Of a stretch of 64,000 bases of DNA, positions 1 to 11,962 are shown piece by piece. Origin of the DNA: Lanius collurio (lineage: Eukaryota > Chordata > Aves > Passeriformes > Laniidae); contig JACBWW010000017.1 of assembly GCA_020086605.1 (NCBI GenBank), positions 5,062,504 through 5,126,503 on the forward strand, in the 5' to 3' direction. Each line of letters starts with the position of its first letter. Positions within the stretch are counted from its first letter, which is position 1. A model generated the notes under the pieces. It had not been told where the DNA came from. It made no database searches and saw only the letters and a program-made list of their open reading frames with translations. The position numbers and the translations under genes are program-made.

Positions 1-1000
1 TACAGAAGTTTTTAATGTAAATTCCTTCTTTGAATATGACGATCTCTAGTGGATTGCAGTAAATCCACATGTCCTGTAGGCATTCACACCTGCACTCACA
101 CAGTCCAAAAAGCACTGAAAGCTCCCTCTCACTCAGAATGGTTTCATGTGCTCCTGCTAGGGAGCTTGGGATGGTGAAGGATCAGTCCCTGGCTCTTCCA
201 TGGAAAAAAATGCAATTTTAAAAACATTTGTTTAACTCATTGCAGCAGTTCTGGTATGCTGCCACTCAGTTTGTTTAGCCTGATATAAACTAAGTTCTTT
301 TCTCATGTAAGTATTTCTCGGTGGCCACCAGTGTTGCTCATCATCTATGATGGGCTAAGTGAGCAGTGCAACTCCTTCCCTGCAACACACCACACCAGGC
401 AAGGCTCCTGGTCAGCACAGGTTTCTTCATGTTTTGGGAGAGGTGCTTTTAAAGCTTTGACGTTGCTGCCCCGTGATCACGGTGGTGAGGAGGTGGGTGA
501 ATGATCCTGACTCATAGATGGGCAAAACTGTGTGGTTTCAGCTGACATTCCCCTTTCCTTTTTTTTTTTTTTTAATGTGCTGCTGGAAACCAACAGCTTA
601 GAAATAGCAAAAGAGTGTTCATACTTCCTTGAGTACTTTGCTGAAGGTGCCACCACTAAAACCAGTCCCTTACATGTACATGAACCAGGGCTACAGAAGC
701 CATAAAGTACCAGCACACAACTGAGCCCTCTCTGCCACGGAAACATGCCTAACATTATGAGTTTCCTTTAGTTCTGCAAGGCAAGCTGTATATAAATCCT
801 GCTCTTAAATCAAGTTTTCAAGAAGACAAAGCACAGTGTGGGCCACTCCACATGCAGAGCTGACCTGCTAAACTCTGCAAGTGCAACAGCTGCTCCAGCA
901 ATGTAAGTGGGAATCAAAACTGCTGAGATTTGCAAAACTTTATGCAGTTGTCTTTGGTTTTCTTGGCTGGTAATGCAAGAAAAAAACAATAACATTTGAG

Positions 1001-1052
1001 TCATCTGAACCAATAATAATAGTAGTAATAATAATAATGACAATAATAACAA
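1001..1052. repeat. AAT/TAA-rich simple repeat
   Basis: Imperfect AATAATAGTAGTAATAATAA pattern. A related AT-rich stretch occurs at 1777-1820. Confidence 0.8.
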
Positions 1053-4000
1053 TAGGATTTCAAAGGCTTTATTTTGTGTGAGTCCTGCTATTATTGACTT
1101 GCCCTTCAAAATTATTGTTCTGAAAATAATAGAGTCTTTTTTTTTTCACTGGGGGTTGGGACCAGATTCATTTGTCATCTCCCTTCTAAAAAGAGAGGAA
1201 AAAAGACAAACACCATTTTGACTTCTGGAATTTATCATTTGAGTTCACGCCTCTCTCTAGAGTTGACAATCAGCATTTCAAAGGTTTCAGACTTCTCTTC
1301 TTAAAACTTATTAATAAATGATACTTAATAGTCATCTCCCTTGACAGTTAAACATCACACATCCCATCAGAACCAAGGGCTTCCACGCCACTGGAAATAC
1401 TTCTGCTGATATTGAATGATTCTTCTTTTCAGCTGCATTCAGACAATACAGGTTTGGAAATGCACAAAAATAATTCTGGTAAGAATCCAAAATCTCTGTA
1501 ACAATCCCCCATGCCTGGGATTTGTCTAATAGTTTGCTATTAAAGAGTTCTTTGGCTGGAAAGAAGTACCAGACAGAGTCTCCCTTGTTCTAGTTCTGTG
1601 TTTATTTTTTTTCCTTTTTCTTTTTCTTTTAATTTGGTATTTGACTCCTCAGCATGAACTTGCCATCAAGATGATGGAAGCTCCAGGGGAGGACATAGGT
1701 TACCAGCTTCTCAAAGCTTGCACTAATTTATTGCAGAAGTTGTTCCTTTCCCAACACCTCCCAAGCAAGATAGAATAACAATAGTATGAATAATAGTAAC
1801 AACAAGAATAATAAAAACATTCAAATCAGTGATTTTTCCATTTAGGTCCAAATCACCTCTTGAAAGATGCAGCAGAGCATTTTAGCTTGTATGGAAAAGA
1901 CCCAAAACTGTGTCAGCAATTGTCAGTCTCAGTCCTTTGCTGTTCTTGCCTTCTGCTGGGTGCATCAGTGATAGGAACGCTCTGATTTCCATTACCCAGC
2001 ACTGAAGGCAGTCAGTGCAATTAGTGTGAATTAGGGCAGGCCCAGAGCTGTGCCTTGGCTCCTGCAGCCTGTCCCAGAGGGATTCTAGCTGCATTAGGAA
2101 CCTGGTAAAGAACTGGCTCATCAAGCAAGCCAGATAGTTCAATCACATTTATTTAGCACGACTGCACCAATTTACCACAGCTAAATAGCTGGCCCACAGA
2201 GTGCACATGTTCCTAGATGGTTAAAAGTCACTCTTCACATTTCCCTTCCTGTTCAAGAGCTCCAAGGCTGCATATTTCAGTAGTGCCTCTGGAAAGTAGC
2301 TATTGTTTTTATCTTTTCAATGGTTTAGTTGTGAAACTCATGCTTAGAGGAGGGGTGGGGGCAAGTCCTAGAACAGCCGACTGAAGTAAATAGCATTTCC
2401 TCTGTCCTAAATTTTTTCTTCTCTCACTTCTGTGCCATTGTATTCTGCCACTCTGTCCCTGAGAATCCATCTCCCTGCCTTAAACAGCAGATATTCACTG
2501 ACACCCTTGTAGAGTGCTGATTAGATGAAAACAGTATGTCAGATTTAAGGCTGGAAGGGAATCAAGGCCATTTGTCTAATCAGCTTCTCTTTTCCTTCAC
2601 CAACACAGAAATCAGAGTAGAAAGCACCTTCCTCACAAACAAAGGGTAATGGAGACCAAAGCCAAATTTAGAGAGGAGAGAGGAAAAGTATATTCCCTAA
2701 GTTAATAACCTTAGCTAATGTGACTGATTTGACTTAATTGAAGTCAGTTGTAGAACTGGGCTCTGAATCTTTTCCTCATTGCATGGCTCGGCCTAACAGG
2801 GAACCCAAGGGTTAACAGCACAACTGCTGGTCCCCTTTGTATATATCTGTATGACCATAAGTAATGCATATTTTGAGCAATTGCATCCAAAACGAACAGA
2901 TCTCTGAGAGGAGAAGGATCACTCACACAGCAGAACAGGAAGAGTCCTCAGCTGTCTTCCAAAAGCATGGGGTGGTTATTTCCTAGGTCTTAGGGCCTTT
3001 CCCAGCACATCCCAAGGCTCGAGCACTTAATCAGTATGATTATCATCTCACAAATGCTTCCAGAGAGTTCGATTTGCACAGTTACTTCTTCACTAAATGA
3101 ATAACCTTTCCCAAACCCCATGATGCTGGAGCCTCTGTCATAATTCTTCTGCATTTTGGACGGCTTTTCTGCCTGCTTGGGGTTTGGCGCTTGTGTAAAG
3201 AGGTGTAATAAGGAAAGTTACTCACAGGAGAGTGTCAGATGAAGCAGGCAGCTCAGCCTGATTTAACAAAAGCCTCATCCTCCTGGGGCTGAAGCCTGGC
3301 CATGGTATGAGCAGATGCAACAGCTCCTATTGCTATTTCAGGGGGAACTGATCTGCTTAGAACAAGGGAGGGATTTTACTCTGGGTGAGCAGATGTTTTG
3401 TTGAAGTGGTATAAGCAGCAGGGAACTATGCTGGGTCCGTGTATTTCATTTGTCTTTGGATCTCAGTGGGTGCATCACTGCTGCCTTACAACAACTTCCT
3501 TTGTTGGCATGATCCAGGCCAAATTCTGTGTGAGTTCACCCTGCCTCAGACCCTCGGAAGGTCCCTACTGGTGTAAGAACAGTCCAGGCTGAGATTTATG
3601 GGGGAATCTCAGAAGCAGCTTCCCAAAGCATCCCTTTGGGCACAGTGAACAACAACCCATGAGTGACTCAGCTTCTGGTCTTGGTTTCCTAGCACAGGCT
3701 CTCTTTGTCCCTCTTTGGGGGTGGGATGGGGGAGCCCAGCTCCAGAACCAGGGCTGAGCCCAAGGGCACCCTGGTGCTTTTTGCTCACCCTTTCCTAGAG
3801 GTCCACCTCTGCTGCAGGGGCTTCATGAGTGTCTGTGTAAGGGTCTGTGCTTTTCTCTGTGCTAATTTATTCTTGAATGCCACCAGAATATAGCAGCAAG
3901 CCTTCTAAGGAGCCCAGGGCGCTCTCTCTCTCCCTTTACAGCCTTAAGTTATTGGCTTCTGCTCTGAATCACAAAATGTCCCTTTCCCTGCAGCCAACTC

Positions 4001-7000
4001 ACTGCTCTTTCTCCCGTTTCTTCTCCATTTCTCTCTCTTTCTCTTAAATCGTTGGCAGGAAGCCCTTTCTTTCCTAACTTCCAGTCATTTTTGCCAGGTG
4101 ACCCTGTGAGCAATCTCCCCCAACAAATAAGTGAAGGCCTAGTTAAACGGCCGCTTCTGGCAGGAAGGATATTCCTCTTTTGAACCCCCTCATTATTCTC
4201 TCCAGTGGGTCTCTCAGGCAAACAACACGAAATTCTGATCACCCAGACCAGACGCAGCTCTGTGGCACACGCACGTGGTTTTTATTTCCCCCCCAGTGAA
4301 TGGCTCTGGGAAGAAGTTAACCTCTTGAGGCCAGGAAATAGGCAGCAGAAGACTTAATAGCTTCAGTGATTCACATACAATACTCCATGAAGTGGCACAG
4401 CAATTGCCTTTATTTTCCAGAGTCACGCACACCAAGGATTATTTTTTTTTTTTGGTCAAGTTTAACCCAACAGGCATTTTAAATGTCACTGTTTATATCC
4501 TAGATGAATTTCACTTGGGAGTGTTGTTGCTAAGACAGACCATATTGTGGCATCAATGTTTAATCAGGCCATTCCCTCAAACTCAACAGGGAGTTCTGCC
4601 TGAGATCTGGTGGCATAAATCATGAAGTTTTGCTGTTAGCAGTTTTTATTACTCACTTTATGCCTCTCTGTGAAAAGGAAGGGAAGATAAAAGGAAAGGG
4701 AGAGAGTTTAACTGAAAAATTAAATATTACAACCTTTCTGATGAAATCTGTCTACTGTACATCAGTGAAAGTGCAGCATCAGCCCCCTTTGGAATTCCTC
4801 CCAGTGCTTAGATTCCAGAGTTTGGTACTCCTGACACTTGCTTAGTGAGGAGATGGATGCTGGAGTCCAAAATCTGGACCATGTGGGGTCATCCGTGGAC
4901 TGCTCTTTCACCATCATCTTTCTGACCATGGAATGCCAGTATCCGCTCAATATTCCAGCACAAAGAACACTCCCCGAATCTCCCAGCCCCACCTAACTCT
5001 TTGTTCTGGACGTGGTTCAAGTCTGCACAGAGTGTATCAGTGCATTGTTTTCATGGGCAGCTGGAAAACCTCAGGAATGAATGGAAACAGACGGTTACAG
5101 ACCAGCTAAATTGCAATCTCTCCTCTCAGCAGGGGAGGACTCCAGTTAGGGTGCTTTCCCAAAACAAGAGTGGGATGAACCCTACTGGGAACTCAGGGGG
5201 GAGGTAAAAAGGAGAACAGAGACAAGGAAAGATTTATTCACCAGACAAACTGTGGGGTATGATTTGGGAGTGAGGTGACATCCTGACATCTGATTTGTTA
5301 TGCTGGTGTCAGTGCATGGCACGAGGCTTCCTTTTTTTGCCTCCTCAACAGGACATCAGACTCTTTTGCACATGGATTGTGCCATTGATTTCAGTAGTAT
5401 TTTGCCAGGCCCTGGCACTGTGGGCCCAATGATGTTGCTGCTGTCCCAGTTCTATTCAGCCCAACAGGAACACAAGAGACAGACTGTGCCCACTGGTGAG
5501 CCCAAACTCAAACAGAGGTGCAGGTTGTTACAGCACAGTTTCCCTGAGCAAATCTATGTCAGATCAGGCAGTAGTAAAATCCAGTCCTAAGGGTGAGGGT
5601 ATCTGAGAAGGCAAAGCCATGTATATTGTGAGGTGCACCTTTGTAAGGTGAGAAGAGCACCTTATGAAGAACACCAGGTGCCAGAAAAGAAAAGATGTGT
5701 CATGAGAATATTTTCTCTGCAAATCCAACTTGAGATATTACAGCTGAGCAGTTCAAGCTTTGGAGGTGCTTGTAAACCTCATGGAGGGCTGAATGTTCAC
5801 CCTGGCATCCTTCTCTTTACCAAGGATTACTGTGATATTTGGTGGAGAAAATGAAGAACAGCATTGGCTCTAAACATGCTCTGGCAGAGGCACAGAGTGG
5901 GGCAGAAGCTCTGACATCTCTTGGAATGGTACTATTTACTCTCACCACGAACTACACCTATCTAAGGGCTTTCCTGCCTTTTTCAGACTCCTGGAAGAGG
6001 TGTGCACTTCTTGTGGCAGCTGTGTCAGGAGCAGAGCAGCCCAGCCCTGAAAGCCTCATACAAAGTTCAGTTGAGGCTGCAGAAGATTATTCTGTGGTCC
6101 GTGGGTTTGGTATCGGTTGTTCCTATAACTTTCTTAGCAACAACGAGGTGTAAGAGATCATGACTGCTCCCCCCTTACCCAATGTTTGGCTCTGCTAACA
6201 ACGAGGCAGACAAACAACTGAAAAATCTTCCAGAGGCCAGATGTGAATGCAATTGTTAAAATACTGCTTGGGTCACTGGCTGCAACTTCAGCATTTTTGG
6301 AAATTTGTTTTTGTACCAATGTCAAAGGCACTGGGGCTCTCTGCTTGCATCAGTACAAATCTGGATTAATGCAGTTACAGCCAGCAGTGTTGTATCTATG
6401 CAAAAGCAGTTAAAATGGGCTCAGAATCTCACTCAGAAAGTTACCCTTGTGTCACTTAGTGAGATAAATTTCTTTTGGCTTCTATTTAGATTTGGTCCTT
6501 AAGGAGCCTGTCATAAGAGATATATGGTCTGGGCAAGAGGCCAACTTACCGTCTGGAAGAAACAGCAGGGCTCCCATCGAAGTAGGAAACAGGATAAAAT
6601 GAGCTTTTGACTATTATTTTGTAATTCTGTAAATATTTGTGACTTTGAATTATTCAGTAAAGTTCCTTCTATGCCGTGACATGATGGAAGGGCCTTGTCA
6701 TCTATAGACTGTGGGGAGAAACCTCTTTACAGTGATCTTTGAAACAGCTGCCGTGAGATCTTCCACTTCCTGGCATGTCACAGCTTAAAAATTTCTAGGA
6801 AATTGCATCTGCTTTCTTAGCCAGGGAGATAAGATGCCTTTGCAGCAGTGCTTTTACGCCATTGCTTCATCACAGCAGAAAGTTAATGCAATCCTCTCTC
6901 TGCCTACTCCAAGTTCTCAGCTGAATTCCCATTGCTACCAGGGCCTGACATTGGGATCAGCTACTAAGAACCCATTTGTGCAACCTTACCCTCACCTAAC

Positions 7001-7670
7001 CATTCATTAGGTCACTGGATACCAGCTGATTTTCCAGATCCCAGGCTTTCAGGCTCCTGGGGCAGTCCACTCGCCCAGGTGAAGCAGCAGTGGGCAGCAG
7101 AGATGCACATCAGTTTTGCAGATGGGTGTTCTTGTTGCAGCGGTGTAGGAAATTCATAAAACCAAGTATTTTTTAAATGTTTTGGAAATACTGCTTCAGA
7201 TCTGATTAAAAAGCAAAAGAATGGGTTTTACATATAATTACAGGGAAATCTAGTGTAAGTCACAATTTCCAAGCACCTTTTGCCCTGGAGGGAAATTTGC
7301 TAAATTTTTATACCCAAACTGGACTTCTGACCACCCTGGTGCATTTTAAGCTGCAAAGAATTCACACTCAAACGAGGAAAGGAAAAAAAATTCTGTTGTC
7401 TGTGTTAAAGAAGCCAAGTTGCAAAGGGGTCAGAAGGAGCTGCAATGCTGAATTCAGTTGTGCATTCAGGTCTGTGGTCTGAAAGGATAACTTCTGCTCC
7501 TCCATCCTCACTTTAGAGTAAGGCTACATCTGCTCCCTGGTGATAATTAAACCCATGTAAACTTAATTTGCCTTCACCAATGTCAACTTTTACAGCAAAG
7601 TGAAGCCACTTAGGTGTTGATAATGTTTTGAATTAAATCAAACCACCAGAAGCTACATTTAAATCTATTT

Positions 7671-7735
7671 AAGGTTAAATTTTATTTACATTGTACTAGT
7701 GTAACTGGATTGATTTTTAAATCAAATTTAACCTT
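7671..7735. repeat. Perfect 12-bp inverted repeat
   Basis: AAGGTTAAATTT at 7671-7682 and its exact reverse complement AAATTTAACCTT at 7724-7735, separated by 41 bases. Confidence 0.8.
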
Positions 7736-10529
7736 ACCAGGGAAATTTTCTTAGTATAGAGTAGTTTGCTCAGTGAGGAATCTTGCCTCTGGAGACACCA
7801 TGTAACATGCTTTTGTTTATAGTTCTCATTGACTATAATGATGTGGTTGAAACAAAAAAATCAGCCAAGGCTGGATGTCCATGCAGGATGTGCCACTTTC
7901 AAGCTTTCAGGACCCTGACAATAGTTCTAAGAGACTTAGTTGGCTTTTGCAATTTTCTGAGGTGAAAAAAGAGGTAATACTTAATTATCAGCAATTCTGA
8001 AAGTGATTGAGGTTGACAGCCTGAAGCAAAGCAATAGATGAAAGAGAAAAGACGCTGGCAGTTGGAAAGGCCCTTCTTGAGAGAATGAGGAGGGGTTGGG
8101 ATGATGGAAGGGGTTAATTTTCTAAGAAAGATAATTTGCATTGCTGCACACTTTATGCTTTTGTTTTTGGTCGAGCTCTCTGAGCTGACTTCTTTGGGGC
8201 GTTATTGGCTCTGTTTCTTTGACAGAACAAAGAGCTTTTGTTGTCCATCAAAGACCATTGCAACCCATCCAGATGCCCAAGGCCCCAGGAGGGGGAGGTG
8301 GACGTGGAGGAGCTGCCTGTGTTCCTTCCTCCACAAACAACATCAATAAAATTATTGGAAGCATTTGCTGCATTACTGAAATATTTTCAAGGGAAATGTT
8401 CTTCAGCATTTATATCAGAGCAGATATTGATGTAAATACTGACTTAGTAATTTCTAAGGCCTGGTAGTTTATGTTGTGTTTCTGAAAGTCTGGCAAGTTA
8501 GTCTAAGCACAGATAATTTGGGATGAAGTTGTTCACAGAGGATTTTGCACCTGATCATTACTGTCTTGTGTGTGGGAGAATGAGTATCCCTGTACTATGT
8601 TGTCTCTGGATGAGAGACGTGAGCAGGTCGAACCTTTGGTTGAATGAAGGTATGTTTTAAAGATAAAAGTCTCAATTTGTTCTACTTAATTGCAGAGAAT
8701 TTGGAACCTCCTGATGTTGGACCCCTGTCACAACCCATGGTGAAGAGTGGAAGCATCCCTCTTCCCTTCCAAAAGACAGTGTACCTGATCTAAATTCTAC
8801 ATCCTTCCTTTACTTCTGATGACTGCCTAAAAAATCTGAATTTGGCTCCAAACTTAGCAATAGCCACTGGATCCTGCAAATAGTGTATTATAAATCCAGC
8901 CATAATCATCTAGAAGCCTTCTTAAGGCTTTATAACTACCTGGATGTTATTGGAGCAGCTCATGCATCTGTGTATGTACACATCTGTCTGGATGAAGGAG
9001 GATTCACTGCAGGATTTGGGCCCTGAGGAGAAAAATCAAGCAGCAGGTAACTTTTTTTTTTACTTTCTTCATTATACTAAAATTAAAAGCCCACTACAAG
9101 AACACAAATGCAATAAAGAAAACTTACCTAAAATTCAGGCAGATAAAACCAATTGAAAAAAGATTTTTAAAAACACTCAAGAAAATCAATAAATATTAAT
9201 GAAATTATTCAAAAGCTCAGATGTTTTCACTAGTCACCACAGGAGGGAAATATTAATTTGAAAGAATAGTAAAAAACCTTGACAAGGCTTTAAAAAGAGC
9301 AAGGGGAGGAACAGCACACTCTGCTCCTACAGCTGATGCATGGCTGAGATATGGCCAAGGGTTTCCCCTCTAGCTCAGCCTCCCCTTGAGATTTAAATTG
9401 TGCAGGTTTAAAATGTGCAGACCTGCCTCAAACCTAACAAAATGTCCCTTCTGTCTGAGTTTTTCCTTTTATTCGCACCACAGCAGCACAGGAAAATAAA
9501 AAGGAGTGCTAATCTATCCTACAGTTTCCCGAGCAAGGACTCTGGGCAGGGGTTTGTGAGTAGATTTGACAGATGTACGAGCAGATGGTGAGGGACACTC
9601 CCTGAGAGCAGCCGATTCCCAGGCCTCCACGTCCAAAAAAAAAAATCTTTTCACAGATAATGTGATTTTCAGAGGGAAGAAATACAGTACTCAAGTCTCA
9701 CACCAGAACTTCTTGGTCATTTCTTGAATTCACAATGGTTGTGTGGAAACGCTTGTCTTCAGAAAAGAGCTGGCTGGGGACCTGACCCTCACAAAACCCA
9801 AATTTGCAGCCCAACAGCTCCGTCTGGCAAGTTTCTCCATGGCTGCATGGCTACAACTAGCAGCTGAATGGGGATCACCTTGTGTTTGCGTTGGGTGGGA
9901 CATATCAGTCCTGTTTGACCTCTGCCAGAATGCTATGTGCAAAATAACACATCCTGGGAATTATCCAATTAATGCAAACATTTCTGTCCAGCCCACACAC
10001 TGGGGCACCTCGTGCCAGAGCAGTGTGGGTTATATGTCAGCAAGCGTCTGCTGAACCCCAATACTGCACCAACGCTGTGAAACAGAGCCAGTGGGCTGGG
10101 GGTTTGACACAAAAAGGTGCTTTTCTGATCAATTGAGGCAGAAGCTTGGAGAAGAGGTTTTGTGATTTATCCTACCCCCTGGCAGCATGTTTTTAACTGC
10201 AAATTAGCTGCAGCTCCCCTTTTCTTTTGGGGGCTTCACGTCGGACCCTCCTGCTGCCTTGCTGGGAGCTCCTGGACTCTCCACATCACTTCATCCAGAG
10301 GATTTATCTTTCATGCATTCAATCACACCATGGTGGGGCAGAAACCTTCAGCCCATGCTGTCAGAGCACTCGGCCAGGTGGTTTCGGGTACCCCAAAGCT
10401 GGGACCCGCTGCAGCAGCCGTGCCCACAGGGTGCAGGGGGTGGATGGGCAAGGGGTTGTATTAATAAGAAAGAGCCCCAAAAGCTTCGTGTGGGGGCAGA
10501 GCGAGAGAGTGGGTTTGGGGCTCTGTGAG

Positions 10530-11960
10530 GGGGGGAGCTCCTAAGGCGAAACGTGGCGGGAGCTCGCCCAGGGAGAGGGGCGAGAAGAGGAACAAAAGGC
10601 GATGGCTTCCCTCAGCCCAGCTCCCAGCACGAGCCTCAGCGTCCCCCGGGAATCAGCGGAGAAGCCAGGGAGGAAAGGCCGCTGCCGGCCGGGACACCGC
10701 GGCGGGGCCAGTGCCCCCGGGCGTCCTGAGGGGCGAACGTGCCGCAGGAAGCGCTGCCTCCCCCGGGACGAGCCCAGGGGCTCCGCCGGGGATGCGGGGG
10801 TGCTGTCGGGCTGCTCCGGCTGCAGCGCGATTGTTAACGGGACCTCAGCCGGGAGAGACCCTCCCGCCCCTGCGCTGCCCCCGCCCCGCCGGGAGACTGA
10901 ACTGCGGCAGGGGCGGCTGCAGCCCCGGGGAGTCGCTGTGGGGCGAGGCCGTCCCGGAGGGGCAGCGCTGCTGGGCGCCTCCGGAGGGGAGGACAAGGCG
11001 CGGGCGGGGCGAGGCGGCCGCGGCGGGGGGAAGCAGCTCGAACGTGGAGCGGGAGGTAATGGAGGCAGGGCCGGGGCGGGGGGTGAAGGCACGCCCCGGG
11101 GTGGGCTGAGGGGGCACGGCGGGAGCCCTTCCCTCCTCCCGGCGGAGCGGAGGCTGTGGCGGTGGTGGGGGGGACCCTGCGCTCGGCCCGGCGGTGGCTC
11201 CGGTGCCCCGGTGGGAGGAGGTTCCCCCCTGCCCGGAGGGCGAGTGCGGGATCGCTCCGCCGGAGCCGTGCCGGGGCGGTAAGTGCCGAGATGCCGGCGG
11301 CCGTATGGAAGGGATGGCGGTAGCCCGGGGTGTTGGGGGCCGCCTGAGCTCGGGCTCCCCTCTCGGAGGCGTCGCCTCCTCGGCGTGCCTCAAGTCAGCC
11401 CTAAGATTGCTTAAGAAGCAGAAGCCTCGGCGAGGGCACCAGGTAGCGGTACCGCCGCCCGGGCTGAGTCCCCGCAAGGGGCTGAACGTGCCGCGGTGCC
11501 CATGGAAAGCGCACACCGGGCGGCGCGTACGCCCGTCTGCCGCCGTGGGGCTTCGGATGCTGCGGGGAAACAGGCGCTCAACAGCTTCAGCTCATCCTGG
11601 CTGAGGAAACGATGCATCCAGGGAGAGATGAAATGATTTAACGCGCCCTCCCGTTCCCCCTTTCTATCCCTGTGCAGGAGCCTGGACTGCTCTGCTGATG
11701 TTTCGGAGTTGAGGTAATGGCAGAAGTAGGTCTGTGGGGCACGGCCGGAGGTCTGGAGCACGGTCTGGGGGCTGCAGAGCGCCCGTGATCTGCGCCGGGA
11801 TGGGGAACAGCGGCTCGGCCGTGAAGGTCTGCACAGATCACCAAGGAGGCATCAACTGGCTGAGCCTGAGCCCCGACGGGCAGCGGCTGCTCACGGGCAG
11901 CGAGGACGGCACCGCGCGGCTCTGGAGCACCGCCGACAGCCAGTGCCACGGACACTTCCA
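10530..11960 (+). promoter_or_regulatory. WDR86: WDR86 CpG island promoter and 5' region
   Basis: A sharp shift to very high GC with dense CpG begins near 10530 and runs through WDR86 exon 1. G-rich runs such as those at 11069-11090 could form quadruplexes. The TSS cannot be fixed from sequence alone. Long open frames here on both strands are explained by the lack of AT-rich stop codons and are not called as genes. Confidence 0.75.
11279..11677 (+). other. WDR86: Possible WDR86 5' UTR intron
   Basis: A strong donor, GGCG|GTAAGTG, with GT at 11279, pairs with a pyrimidine-rich acceptor ending CTGTGCAG at 11677. A noncoding first exon ending at 11278 would then splice to 11678 and run into the coding start at 11800. 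This is inferred from splice-site quality only. Confidence 0.4.
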
Positions 11961-11962
11961 AG
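11800..11962 (+). CDS. WDR86: WDR86 coding exon 1
   Basis: Encodes residues 1-54 plus the first base of Gly55: an N-terminus MGNSGSAVKVC, then the first WD blade (INWLSLSPDGQRLLTGSEDG). Donor is CAAG|GTACGG. It is GC-rich, unlike the later exons, because it lies in the promoter island. Confidence 0.93.

Larger units (their letters stand above)
1..10490. other. Intergenic, no gene supported
   Basis: AT-rich sequence upstream of WDR86. Short open frames are scattered on both strands with no splice logic or protein family I recognise. Simple repeats, the inverted repeat at 7671-7735 and a weak CR1-like stretch near 2546-2600 are the only structure seen. In human the next gene in this direction is CRYGN; no gamma-crystallin exon was recognised here. 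Confidence 0.6.

Noticed and set aside
2546..2600. Possible CR1 remnant (GGCTGGAAGGGAATCAAGG)
   Set aside because: Too short and diverged to separate from chance.
8101..8467. Three overlapping frames resembling an exon after TTTGACAG
   Set aside because: No partner exons, no recognised protein, and each frame is only partly open.
1..10490. CRYGN, expected by human gene order
   Set aside because: No Greek-key crystallin exon was recognised in any frame; it may lie further left or be absent.
10525..11516. Long overlapping open frames on both strands upstream of WDR86 (194 to 226 codons)
   Set aside because: They are all in a CpG island where stop codons are rare, are Pro/Arg/Gly/Ala-rich, overlap each other in several frames and match no family.
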